A DNA stretch of 64,000 bases from Flavobacterium anhuiense (GCF_900101855.1 NZ_FMVC01000004.1:62001-126000), one strand, 5' to 3'; positions 46,601 to 55,559 are shown, counted from the first letter of the stretch. The notes: a model not told the origin generated them from the sequence alone. Made by a program: numbers and translations.

Positions 46601-46740
46601 TTTAACACATAGAAACATAGATTTTAAAATACATCAAAGGCGTTTCACTTTCATAAATACACATAGCTATGTGTAAAAATCTAGATTTTTAAAATAATCT
46701 TTTTCGACAGATTTCAAATTCTATGTTTCTATGTGTTAAA
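46601..46740. repeat. Long dispersed inverted repeat, second copy
   Basis: The arms TTTAACACATAGAAACATAG and CTATGTTTCTATGTGTTAAA are perfectly complementary over 20 bp. Interior blocks AAAGGCGTTTCACTT and an ACACATAGCTATGTGT palindrome match the copy at 27677-27812. It lies between convergent genes. The remaining short tail to 46810 contains direct repeats of the CTTAGAA type. Confidence 0.85.
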
Positions 46741-46810
46741 ATGCAGACGCATTGCAATGCATCCTACAATCAGAAACCTTAGCATCTTAGAATCTTAGCA
46801 ACTTAGAAAC

Positions 46811-47560
46811 TTAAAAATACTTATGCTCCATTATTTCAGCTCGCAAGGTTGAAACTTCCAAAATCCCAACACGTTTTCCTTCTGTTTTTATCAATGATTC
46901 TTTTTTTAGGCTTGATAAAATACGAATGGCTTGTTCTTCTGTAGTTCCGGCAAAATCAGCAATTTCCTTTCGTGAAAGCTCAATATCGATCAAACCATTC
47001 CTTTGTCCAAATTTGCGATGAATATATAGCAATAAATCAATCACACGTTCACGAACATTCATGTGTGCAATTTTGCGGATATTATTTTCGCTTTTATTTA
47101 ATTCTTCAGCATAAAACAACATTAAGGCATACGTAAATTCGGGAATGTGCTGTAGAATTTCAATCATTGTTTCATTACTGAAATTACACAAAACAGTATC
47201 TTCCAATGCATAAGCGCCAATTAGATATCGTTTGCTCGTTCCAAATCCGCGAAAACCAATTATATCACCGTTTTTGGTTAATCGAACAATCTGTTCACGA
47301 CCGTTAATTCCCGTTTTTACTGTTTTGGCTTTTCCTTTGCAAATAAAATAAAGTCCCTGCAAAGGCGAGCCTTCGGTAATAAACTGATCCGATTTTTTAC
47401 AGATTATATTCTGTTTTTTAGAAATATAACTTGTCATCTGCTCTAAATGCAAATGTTTCTTGATAAAACAATTTTCATTGGCACAGGAATAACAAACGGT
47501 TGGTTCTTCTTTCATGAGTCTAATTTTTAGCCGATTAAAAACTAATTTGTTGTTGCTCAT
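46811..47560 (-). CDS. FNR-like Crp-family regulator with cysteine motif
   Basis: The 249-residue form starts at the ATG at 47560. An inner ATG at 47515 (234 residues) is also possible and would keep the cysteines. The N-terminal CYSCANENC (Cys23, Cys26, Cys31, C-x2-C-x4-C) and Cys125 in TVLCNFSNETM align with the four cluster-ligand cysteines of E. coli FNR. A cNMP-type beta-roll and C-terminal HTH (SRKEIADFAGTTEEQAIRIL) complete the fold. It is divergent from the nitrate reductase and shares the promoter region with it. An O2- or NO-sensing role is inferred. Confidence 0.85.
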   Translation of the reverse strand: MSNNKLVFNRLKIRLMKEEPTVCYSCANENCFIKKHLHLEQMTSYISKKQNIICKKSDQFITEGSPLQGLYFICKGKAKTVKTGINGREQIVRLTKNGDIIGFRGFGTSKRYLIGAYALEDTVLCNFSNETMIEILQHIPEFTYALMLFYAEELNKSENNIRKIAHMNVRERVIDLLLYIHRKFGQRNGLIDIELSRKEIADFAGTTEEQAIRILSSLKKESLIKTEGKRVGILEVSTLRAEIMEHKYF

Positions 47561-47596
47561 TTATTTTCATCAAAAATAAAAAAATAAATCCAAAAA

Positions 47597-47628
47597 ATAC
47601 GTATTAATACGTAAAAATACTTATTTTT
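47597..47628. promoter_or_regulatory. Shared regulatory region of nasA and the FNR-like gene
   Basis: TACGTAT-TA-ATACGTA (47597-47612) is a perfect 16-bp palindrome in 7-2-7 form. A second site ACGTAA-AA-ATACTT (47608-47621) directly abuts TATTTTTG (47621-47628), a -7 element for nasA. This last layout is the same as at nirB and moeA. No -33 TTTG is present for nasA, which suits activator dependence. Confidence 0.6.
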
Positions 47629-47691
47629 GCTTACGTACTTTTTCTAAAGTCAAATTATTCAAATAAAGTAGTATCTCTAAATAGAACTCTA

Positions 47692-50600
47692 ATGCAAACT
47701 ACGAAGATCAAAACTACCTGTTCCTACTGCGGCGTTGGCTGTGGCATAATCGTGACCAACGATGCCAAAAATGGTGTAATGGTCGAGGGCGACAAAGATC
47801 ATCCTGTAAACAAAGGAATGTTATGTTCTAAAGGAATGAATCTGCACTACGTAGTCAACGATACTTCTGACCGAATTTTATATCCAGAAATGCGTGGAAG
47901 CAAATCGTATCCGCTGGAACGCGTAAGTTGGGACACTGCTCTGGATCGAGCTGCAGCGGTTTTTTCTTCAATCATAAAAAAACACGGACCAGATAGCGTT
48001 GGTTTTTATATTTCGGGTCAATGTTTAACAGAGGAATATTACTTAGTCAACAAACTCGTTAAAGGATTTCTAAAAACCAACAATATCGATACCAATTCCA
48101 GACTTTGCATGAGTTCTGCAGTGGTAGGCTACAAAAAGACTTTCGGTGAAGATTCTGTGCCAATTGCATATGATGATATCGAATTGGCTGATACATTTTT
48201 AATTACAGGCGCAAATCCAGCTTGGTGCCACCCTATTCTATTTAGACGTTTAGAAAAACACAAAGAGAAAAATCCGAAAACTAAAATAATCTGCATCGAT
48301 CCAAGACGAACCGACACTGCCGCTTTCGCCGATTTGCATTTGCAGATTATTCCAGGTTCTGATATTATTTTATATCATGCTATTGCCAGACGCATTATCG
48401 AAAAAGGTTACGTAGATCATGATTTTGTAAAAAACCACGCCGAGAATTTCAAACCATACAAAGATTTAGTTTTAGGAACTTCACTTGAAAAAGCCTCTAA
48501 ACTTTGCGGAATTTCGGTAAACGACATTAAACTTGCTGCCGATATTATCGGAAAAGCAAAAGGTTTTATTTCGCTTTGGGCAATGGGATTAAATCAAAGT
48601 GCTGTTGGCGTTGACAAAAACACGGCATTGCTGAATTTATCTCTTTTAACGGGACAAGTTGGAAAACCGGGTTCAGGTCCTTTTTCATTAACGGGACAGC
48701 CCAACGCAATGGGCGGACGCGAAGTAGGCGGAATGGCAACGCTTTTGGCAGCGCATAAAGATATTGCCAATCCAATGCATCGTAAAGAAGTTGCTGATTT
48801 TTGGGGTGTTGACGAAATTTCAGACAAACCAGGTTTAACGGCAACAGAAATGTTTGAAGCTTTAGAATCTGGAAAAATGAAAGCCGTTTGGATTATCTGT
48901 ACCAATCCACTAGTGAGTTTGCCCGATTCGAGAAGAGCCGAAAAAGCACTTCAAAACGCTAAATTCGTTGTCGTTCAGGATATTTCTCATAATGCCGATA
49001 CCGCCAAATTTGCCGATTTATTATTGCCTGCTGCTGGCTGGCTGGAAAAAGAAGGAACGATGACCAACTCGGAGCGTCGTATTTCTTATCTGCCTAAAGG
49101 AATCAATGCGCCTGGAGAAGCGCTTCCTGATATTGAAATCTTGATTCGTTTTGCTAAAAAAATGAATTTCAACGGCTTTAATTTCAACAGCGCCGAAGAA
49201 ATCTACAAAGAACATTGCGCGCTTACCAAAAATACCAATATTGATATTTCATTCTTAAATTATAATCGTTTAAAAACCGAAGGAACTTTTCAGTGGCCTG
49301 TTCCAGATTACAATCATCCGGGAACTCCAAGATTATTTACCGATAAAAAATTCTATACGCCTTCTGGAAAAGCGATTTTTAATCTGCCTGTTTCGATTGA
49401 AAATACGTCGGTGCAACCAAATGATGAATTTCCTTTTATTTTAACCACAGGAAGAATTCGCGATCAATGGCATACGATGACTAAGACTGGAAAAGTATCT
49501 CGATTATTAACGCATATTCCAAGTCCGGTTTTAGAAATAAATCCAATTGATGCATTTAAAAACGATATTAAAAATGGTGACATTGTGGTCGTTTCAAGCA
49601 AAAATGGAGAAGTCCGCGTAAAAGCAAAAGTCACAGATTCGATCAAAGAAAAAGTAGTTTTCTTGCCAATGCATTGGGGAAAACAACTTGAAAATGATTT
49701 AAATAGAACCAATAATTTAACGAATACAGTTGTTGATCCAATTTCAAAAGAACCTGATTTTAAGTTTACAACCGTTTCGATTAAAAAATATGTAAAACCT
49801 TTTCAGAAAATTGCCATTGTTGGTGCCGGAGCAGCTTCTTTTCGATTTATTCAAAACTATCGGGAGTTCAATACAACCGATGAAATCATTGTGTTTTCGA
49901 ATGAAGTAAATCCGTTTTACAATCGCGTTTTGCTTCCCGAATACATGACTGGAGAATTCAGTTGGGAACAGCTTTTAAAAGTAAAAGACGGAGAAACTTT
50001 CAATAAGCTAAAAATTACTATGAAAGCGGGAGTTTCTATTGATAAAATAGATGCGAAACAAAAAACAATTCTAGACAGCCAAGGAGAGATTCATACTTTC
50101 GATTCTTTGATTCTTGCAACAGGAAGCCGTCCGTTTATTCCTGAAAATGCACAGCTGCATCTTCCTGGACGTTTCACCGTTCGAAGAAAAGAAGATGCTG
50201 ACCGTTTGAAAAAACATTTAGACAACACCAATCTTCCTCCAGAAGAACAGCATGTCGTCATTATTGGCGGTGGTTTATTAGGATTAGAATTAGCAGCCGC
50301 TTTAAAACATAAAAAAGTAAAAACCACTATTATTCAGCGCGCTTCTCGTTTGATGGAACGTCAGTTGGACCGAATTTCAAGCAAATTATTAGCCGAAGAA
50401 GTCCAGCTTCGCGATATTCAGATTTATTTTGATAATGAAGTCAGTACGGTTTTTGAAACTGATAATCCCAACGAAATTGAAATTGCTTTAAAGAGCGGTA
50501 AAATCATAACGGCCAATGCCATAGTTTATACAATTGGAACTATTCCGAATATCGAAATTGCACGCGAAAGTGGACTTTCATGTGGACGCGGAGTTAAAGT

Positions 50601-51207
50601 AAATCAATATTTACAGACTTCAAATCCAGATATTTTTGCAATTGGTGAAATAGCTGAATTTGATAATAAATTATTCGGAATAACTTCTGCCGCTGAAGAA
50701 CAGGCAGATATTCTGGCTAATTTTTTAGCAGGCGATATCAGCAGTTATTACAAAGGCTCTATCCTAATGAATATTCTGAAATTAGAAGACATTAACCTTT
50801 GCAGCATTGGAGATATTACGATTCCAGAAAATGACGATTCGTACGAAGAAATTGTTTTTGCCGATTTGAAAAAACGTTATTACAAAAAATGCATTGTAAA
50901 AGATGATCTTTTGGTCGGTGCCATTTTGATGGGCGATAAAAACGAGTTTGCCGAATTTAAAACGATGATTGAAAGCAAAATCGAATTATCAGACAAACGA
51001 AATACGCTTTTAAGAGGGAGTTCAAACGCAAAACCGGTTTTAGGAAAATTAGTCTGTTCCTGCAGTCAGGTTGGAGCTGGAAACATTGAAGAAACCATTA
51101 AAAGTGGTGTAAACGATTTCACAGCATTATGCAAAAACACAGGCGCAGGATTAGGTTGCGGAAGTTGTAAAACAGAGGTTAAAGAGATATTGGCGAAGTG
51201 TAAATAA
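47692..51207 (+). CDS. Single-chain assimilatory nitrate reductase with fused flavin and [2Fe-2S] electron-input domains
   Basis: This 1171-residue protein starts with CSYCGVGCGI (Cys10, 13, 17) and a fourth Cys in GMLCSKG, giving a [4Fe-4S] cluster. The Mo-bis-MGD domain follows to about 695, with the Mo-ligand Cys in SRLCMSSAV near 139. An FAD/NAD-oxidoreductase domain (about 703-1100) begins IAIVGAGAASFRFI and has IIGGGLLGLELAAAL near 860. A C-terminal BFD-type [2Fe-2S] domain ends it (LVCSCSQVGAG, GCGSCKTEV, 1118-1171). It reduces nitrate to nitrite in the cytoplasm, taking electrons through its own flavin module. In Bacillus and Klebsiella these are separate NasB/NasC-type chains. Confidence 0.93.
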   Translation: MQTTKIKTTCSYCGVGCGIIVTNDAKNGVMVEGDKDHPVNKGMLCSKGMNLHYVVNDTSDRILYPEMRGSKSYPLERVSWDTALDRAAAVFSSIIKKHGPDSVGFYISGQCLTEEYYLVNKLVKGFLKTNNIDTNSRLCMSSAVVGYKKTFGEDSVPIAYDDIELADTFLITGANPAWCHPILFRRLEKHKEKNPKTKIICIDPRRTDTAAFADLHLQIIPGSDIILYHAIARRIIEKGYVDHDFVKNHAENFKPYKDLVLGTSLEKASKLCGISVNDIKLAADIIGKAKGFISLWAMGLNQSAVGVDKNTALLNLSLLTGQVGKPGSGPFSLTGQPNAMGGREVGGMATLLAAHKDIANPMHRKEVADFWGVDEISDKPGLTATEMFEALESGKMKAVWIICTNPLVSLPDSRRAEKALQNAKFVVVQDISHNADTAKFADLLLPAAGWLEKEGTMTNSERRISYLPKGINAPGEALPDIEILIRFAKKMNFNGFNFNSAEEIYKEHCALTKNTNIDISFLNYNRLKTEGTFQWPVPDYNHPGTPRLFTDKKFYTPSGKAIFNLPVSIENTSVQPNDEFPFILTTGRIRDQWHTMTKTGKVSRLLTHIPSPVLEINPIDAFKNDIKNGDIVVVSSKNGEVRVKAKVTDSIKEKVVFLPMHWGKQLENDLNRTNNLTNTVVDPISKEPDFKFTTVSIKKYVKPFQKIAIVGAGAASFRFIQNYREFNTTDEIIVFSNEVNPFYNRVLLPEYMTGEFSWEQLLKVKDGETFNKLKITMKAGVSIDKIDAKQKTILDSQGEIHTFDSLILATGSRPFIPENAQLHLPGRFTVRRKEDADRLKKHLDNTNLPPEEQHVVIIGGGLLGLELAAALKHKKVKTTIIQRASRLMERQLDRISSKLLAEEVQLRDIQIYFDNEVSTVFETDNPNEIEIALKSGKIITANAIVYTIGTIPNIEIARESGLSCGRGVKVNQYLQTSNPDIFAIGEIAEFDNKLFGITSAAEEQADILANFLAGDISSYYKGSILMNILKLEDINLCSIGDITIPENDDSYEEIVFADLKKRYYKKCIVKDDLLVGAILMGDKNEFAEFKTMIESKIELSDKRNTLLRGSSNAKPVLGKLVCSCSQVGAGNIEETIKSGVNDFTALCKNTGAGLGCGSCKTEVKEILAKCK

Positions 51208-51208
51208 G

Positions 51209-51311
51209 TTTACAGTCGCAGTCTCAGTTTTCAGTGAATACTAGACCGAGACTGAAAACCGAGACTGAAAACTGAGACTGAAAACTGAGACTGAAAACTG
51301 AGACTGTAAAC
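51209..51311. repeat. Tandem and inverted GAGACTGAAAACT repeats
   Basis: Five 13-14-bp units of type GAGACTGAAAAC(C/T) lie in tandem at about 51246-51311. An inverted copy (CAGTCTCAGTTTTCAG) sits before them at 51213-51234, so the whole region can fold in several ways. It lies between the nitrate reductase stop and the next gene. Confidence 0.8.
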
Positions 51312-51319
51312 TAAAAAAA

Positions 51320-52750
51320 ATGGAACTAACAAGATTAATAGTAAAAGGAGGCGTTATATCGCCAGGAGAATTACGAGAAGTTGTAAATATCGCTTTGGAA
51401 GAAGGGCTGGATTCCATTTCGTTTGGTTCTAGACAGGATATTATTTTTCCAAAAGGATTTAAATCTTTGGACAAAACCACTTTAGGAAAACATCATTTTG
51501 TTTATCCCGACCAGAAAAGCGGGAACAATATCGTTTCATCTTATGTTTCGACTGATATTTTCAGAAATACCAATTGGCTGACTGGAAATCGTTTTTTATA
51601 TATTTTGGAAGAGTTTAAAGAACAGCCAAAACTAAAAGTCAATATAACCGATCCGAAACAGCAATTGGTTCCTCTGTTTACAGGACATTTAAATTTTATA
51701 GCTTCAGAACACGAAGATTATTGGTATTTGTACATTCGTCTTCCGAAATGGGAAAAAATGGAATTCTATCCTGTTTTGCTTTACAGCTGGGATTTGGCAA
51801 AGATTTACTATGAAATCGAAAAAATAACCGACGAAGGTTCTGTTGATATTGAAATGCTTTTTACTTTAGTAAGCGAAGCTTTAGACACTAATAACCGAAC
51901 AATCGACAAACCATTGAACATTCCGTTTTATCCATTTCCGTATTACGAAGGAATGAACAGAATGGGAATCGATCAATATTGGCTGGGATTGTATTGGCGA
52001 AACAATCTTTACGATTTAGATTTCTTGAAAGAAATGTGCGATTTGTGTTTTGAATGCAAAATCGGAAAAATCTGTATCACGCCTTGGAAATCTTTCATCA
52101 TAAAAGGGATTCCGAAAGATCGAAAACTAGAATGGGAAAAATTCTTAGGAAAACGAGGCATCAACGTTCGTCATTCTTTATTAGAACTCAATTGGCACTT
52201 ACCTGTTGCAATGGAATGGGCTTTGAACCTAAAAACGTTCCTCGTTAGAACATTAGATCAATTTGACATCAGTACATACGGATTGAATTTCGGAATTTCA
52301 GAATACAATCGCGACGGGCATTATTTTACTTCGATTGTCATTGAAAAAAATGAACTGCCAAAGGATTTAGAATCCATTAAGATACGCGATACTTACAATG
52401 TCTTGTTCGCAAAGAACTTCGACCCAAATACACGTGAATACATTGTGCATTCGCAAGATATTGACAAACTCGAACTGCCAACCATTCTAATTGAATTAAG
52501 TCGAAAATATTTTGAAGAATTAGGAAACACTGCGTCTGAGATTATTGAAAAACAACAGAAAAAAGAAAAACCGCAACAGGATATTTACCAATGTCAGGAA
52601 TGCTTAACGCTTTATAATTCTGAATATGGAGACGAAACACAGGGAATTCCAAAAGGCCTTTTGTTTGAAAATCTCCCAGAAACGTATTGCTGTTCTCTTT
52701 GTGAAGCACCAAAAAGCAATTTTAGGATTTTGGAAACGGTTGAAAATTAA
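51320..52750 (+). CDS. Rubredoxin-tailed protein with sulfite/nitrite-reductase-like ferredoxin fold (unknown function)
   Basis: This 476-residue protein begins with a NiR/SiR-type ferredoxin-like half-domain (GGVISPGELREVVNIALEEG). A cysteine cluster C240-x2-C243-x2-C246-x5-C252 is followed by ITPWKSFIIKG, which resembles CobG/sulfite-reductase TPW motifs. The sirohaem-type C-x5-C...C-x3-C pattern is not complete. A C-terminal rubredoxin-like domain (about 424-470) has CQECLTLYNSEYGDETQG and YCCSLCEAP (two C-x2-C pairs). It follows the nitrate reductase within the region and may be an electron carrier for it. No enzymatic function is established. Confidence 0.8.
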   Translation: MELTRLIVKGGVISPGELREVVNIALEEGLDSISFGSRQDIIFPKGFKSLDKTTLGKHHFVYPDQKSGNNIVSSYVSTDIFRNTNWLTGNRFLYILEEFKEQPKLKVNITDPKQQLVPLFTGHLNFIASEHEDYWYLYIRLPKWEKMEFYPVLLYSWDLAKIYYEIEKITDEGSVDIEMLFTLVSEALDTNNRTIDKPLNIPFYPFPYYEGMNRMGIDQYWLGLYWRNNLYDLDFLKEMCDLCFECKIGKICITPWKSFIIKGIPKDRKLEWEKFLGKRGINVRHSLLELNWHLPVAMEWALNLKTFLVRTLDQFDISTYGLNFGISEYNRDGHYFTSIVIEKNELPKDLESIKIRDTYNVLFAKNFDPNTREYIVHSQDIDKLELPTILIELSRKYFEELGNTASEIIEKQQKKEKPQQDIYQCQECLTLYNSEYGDETQGIPKGLLFENLPETYCCSLCEAPKSNFRILETVEN

Positions 52751-52880
52751 TAAGTTCTATTATTTATGTATTCAAAAATTGCGTATATTTAGCTTAACAA
52801 AGAATTTATGATAAAGCTGCATACTTCAAAAGCTTTATAATCATTTGGTTAACATCTATTACTCAATAAAAAATACCGTT

Positions 52881-53525
52881 ATGATAAAAAGAACAACATC
52901 AACTTCTGCTGAAAAAGTTACTGATATTCCCGCAGAAACAGCTGTAGAAAGTACTACAGAAATACAGCCAGAAACCAAGACAACCATTAGAAGAACCACC
53001 AGAACGGCTGTTAAACCATCAGCTGCGAAAACTGCAACTACAAAATCACCTGCTGCGAAGACAGCAGCTACAAAAGCTCCTGCAGCTACGGTAAAACCTG
53101 TGGCAAAAACTCCTGTAAGAGCAGCTTCAAAAGCGACTCCGTCTGCGACTGTGAAAAAAGCAGCAACGACTCCCACAAAAACAGAACCTATCGTTTCTGA
53201 AATCGTAGAAATCAAAACTGATGACATTCCGGTACCTTTTGAAGAAAACAAGCCAGTTGTAACGGTTGAAAAAATTGGTAAAGAAAAAAACGATATAAAA
53301 TCAAAGCTGAAAGCTAAACTTAAAGCCAAAAAAGAAAAAGAAAAGAAAAGAGAAAAAGCGATTAAAGCTGTTATTAAAAAATTAGAAAAAGCTAAAAAAG
53401 CAAAACTAAAAGCCGCTGAAAAGAAAAAAGAAAAGGCTAAAAAAGAAAAAGCAAAAGCGAAAGCCAAGAAACTTGAAAAGAAAGCTAAGGCTCAGAAAAA
53501 AGCTAAAGCTAAAAAGAAAAAATAG
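52881..53525 (+). CDS. Lys/Ala-rich, histone-H1-like protein
   Basis: This is a 214-residue protein from the ATG at 52881. An upstream in-frame ATG adds 12 residues without support. Residues 1-40 are Thr/Glu-rich and 40-100 are Ala/Pro/Lys/Thr-rich (KTATTKSPAAKTAATKAP). The final 80 residues are almost entirely Lys, Ala and Glu and form a charged helix. The composition resembles H1-like DNA-binding proteins, but no fold can be assigned. Its role near nitrate genes is probably coincidental. A terminator follows. Confidence 0.7.
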   Translation: MIKRTTSTSAEKVTDIPAETAVESTTEIQPETKTTIRRTTRTAVKPSAAKTATTKSPAAKTAATKAPAATVKPVAKTPVRAASKATPSATVKKAATTPTKTEPIVSEIVEIKTDDIPVPFEENKPVVTVEKIGKEKNDIKSKLKAKLKAKKEKEKKREKAIKAVIKKLEKAKKAKLKAAEKKKEKAKKEKAKAKAKKLEKKAKAQKKAKAKKKK

Positions 53526-53532
53526 TTATAAG

Positions 53533-53565
53533 AAAGGTTTGACTTTATGAGTTGAACCTTTTTTT
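53533..53565 (+). terminator. Terminator after the Lys-rich gene
   Basis: AAAGGTTTGAC (53533-53543) pairs with GTTGAACCTTT (53551-53561), with two G.T pairs, then T residues. The short stretch to 53650 holds copies of CAATTAATAATT. Confidence 0.8.
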
Positions 53566-53650
53566 ACGCACCAACGAGTCATTGCGAATTAGGCTTAGAC
53601 TTCGGTCAGCCAGACAATTCACAATTAATAATTTACAATTAATAATTAAT

Positions 53651-54658
53651 TTACCCCCCAATCGCAATCATACTACGATTATCTGAATGAAGTGTTGGAT
53701 CATCAATTTCATTAACGGTAGACATTCCAGCGCGGACTTTCTTTTTATTCTGAATCGATTCTGAAATCAAATCAGTGATGGATTCTCCGTTTCTAAATGC
53801 CGTCAACAAATCGGTTTCTGCATTGGAGAAAAGACAATTTTTAATTTTACCATCCGCCGTCAAGCGGATTCTATTGCAGCTATCGCAAAATGGATTTGTA
53901 ATCGAACTGATAATTCCGAAATCGCCTTGAAAGTCTTTAATTTTATAATTTCTCGAAGTGAAGTTTTTTTCATCTTCCAGTTTTTGAATTTGATCCGATA
54001 AAAATTGAGTTTCTACTAAAGATAAAATCTCGTTCTGTGACACCATTTTACTTCTGTCCCACTCATTTCCTGCAAAAGGCATAAACTCGATAAAACGAAC
54101 TGAGATTGGCAGAAACTGAGTCAGTTTTACAAAATCGACAATTTCGTTTTCATTAAAACCTTTAATCAAGACTACATTCACTTTTACCTCAAAATCATGA
54201 TTCAAAAGCAAATGCAAATTATCAATCACTTTCTCAAACTGATTTCGAAGCGTTATAGAGGCAAATTTAGAGGCTACCAAAGTATCTAAACTCAAATTAA
54301 TTTTTTTGACATTAAATTGCTTTAAAACGTCTATATGACGATCAATTAAAATTCCGTTTGTCGTTATAGAAAGTGAAATGTTTAAAGTTGATAATTTAGA
54401 AACAATTTCGGGAAAGTCCTTTCTTAATAAAGGTTCTCCGCCTGTTAATCTAATTTTGTCAACACCATTTTTTACGAAAGTCTGAGCAATTGCAAAAATC
54501 TCATCTCCAGTCATTAAACTGGCTTTTGGAGAAAGCGGGATCCCATCCGCTGGCATGCAGTACGTACAACGCAGGTTGCATTTTTCCAGCAGCGAAATGC
54601 GCAGATAATTGTGCTTGCGTCCAAAACCATCCGTCAAAATAGTGTTAGAGGCTGTCAT
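53651..54658 (-). CDS. moaA: GTP 3',8-cyclase MoaA
   Basis: This 335-residue radical SAM enzyme has CNLRCTYCMP (C-x3-C-x2-C, about 27-36) for the first [4Fe-4S] cluster. The C-terminal CDSCNRIRLTADGKIKNC binds the second. The C-terminal Gly-Gly (IAIGG) needed for activation is present. It converts GTP to 3',8-cH2GTP, the first step of molybdopterin synthesis. It is the last gene of the Moco operon and overlaps moaCB by 14 bp. Confidence 0.96.
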   Translation of the reverse strand: MTASNTILTDGFGRKHNYLRISLLEKCNLRCTYCMPADGIPLSPKASLMTGDEIFAIAQTFVKNGVDKIRLTGGEPLLRKDFPEIVSKLSTLNISLSITTNGILIDRHIDVLKQFNVKKINLSLDTLVASKFASITLRNQFEKVIDNLHLLLNHDFEVKVNVVLIKGFNENEIVDFVKLTQFLPISVRFIEFMPFAGNEWDRSKMVSQNEILSLVETQFLSDQIQKLEDEKNFTSRNYKIKDFQGDFGIISSITNPFCDSCNRIRLTADGKIKNCLFSNAETDLLTAFRNGESITDLISESIQNKKKVRAGMSTVNEIDDPTLHSDNRSMIAIGG

Positions 54659-55559
54659 GATTTTTTCCTTTTAAAATATGAAAAACGTGCATTACGTGCG
54701 GAAAAACAGCATCCATAGATTCTTTTACTCCGTTTGTTGAGCCTGGTAGCGCTAAAACTAGACTATTCCCCAAAGTTCCTGCAACACTTCTAGAAAGCAT
54801 CGCATACGGCATTCTTTGCTGACCGTAATTTCGAATAGCTTCTTCAATTCCTGGAATTCTGCTTTCTAAAATCGGCTCTAAAGCTTCAGGTGTTACATCT
54901 CTTGGCGATAAACCAGTTCCGCCCGTAAAGATCACCAAGTGATTTTCTTTAGCGTAAGCTTTTGTTTTCTCTTGAATAACGTCCAATTCATCTGGAATGA
55001 TTTCGTAATGCGAAGTTTCAACTCCGTATGATTCTAATTTTTCTACAATTGTTTTTCCTGAACGATCTTCTTTATCGCCAGCAAAAATCGAGTCAGAACA
55101 AACAAAAACCGCCGCTTTTATAGCATTCGGAAACTTATTTTTGAAAGAAGATTTTCCGCCTTCTTTATTAATTAATTTAATTGTTGAAATCTCAATTTCT
55201 TTATCAATTGGTTTCAGCATGTCGTACATGGTCAACGCTACGATAGATGCGCCGTGCATCGCTTCAACCTCAACTCCTGTTTTGTAAACGGTTTTTACTT
55301 TGAAAATAATATGAATCTCTAATCCTTCAATTTGATATTCGACTGAAGTAAATTCAATTGGAAGCGGATGACAATCTGGAATGGATAAATGGGTGTTTTT
55401 TACAGCAAATAATCCAGCCGTTTTTGCCATTTCAAACACGTTTCCTTTTGGCACCAAATTATTGACAACAGCATCAATTGTTTCTTGTTTGCTGACTTTG
55501 ACAATTGCGGTTGCGGTTGCGACTCTTAAAGTGCTTATTTTATGCGTAATATCTACCAT
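54645..55559 (-). CDS. moaCB: Bifunctional MoaC/MogA-type molybdopterin protein
   Basis: This 304-residue fusion has MoaC in residues 1-150 (KTAGLFAVKNTHLSIPDCHP, VEVEAMHGASIVALTMYD and KLINKEGGKS). A MogA/MoaB-type domain lies in 155-304 (TGGTGLSPRDVTPEALEP near 213). MoaC turns 3',8-cH2GTP into cyclic pyranopterin monophosphate, and the second half adenylates molybdopterin. Its ATG overlaps the moaE stop in TAATG, so translation is coupled. Confidence 0.95.
   Translation of the reverse strand: MVDITHKISTLRVATATAIVKVSKQETIDAVVNNLVPKGNVFEMAKTAGLFAVKNTHLSIPDCHPLPIEFTSVEYQIEGLEIHIIFKVKTVYKTGVEVEAMHGASIVALTMYDMLKPIDKEIEISTIKLINKEGGKSSFKNKFPNAIKAAVFVCSDSIFAGDKEDRSGKTIVEKLESYGVETSHYEIIPDELDVIQEKTKAYAKENHLVIFTGGTGLSPRDVTPEALEPILESRIPGIEEAIRNYGQQRMPYAMLSRSVAGTLGNSLVLALPGSTNGVKESMDAVFPHVMHVFHILKGKNHDSL

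Noticed and set aside
51209..51311. Possible CRISPR-like or attachment-site array
   Set aside because: The 13-14-bp direct repeats have no variable spacers, and no integrase is nearby.
52859..53467. A 202-residue antisense ORF rich in Phe, Ala and Ser opposite the Lys-rich protein
   Set aside because: It is the mirror of the AAA/GCT low-complexity codons of the sense gene. It shows no domain and has no promoter or neighbour logic.
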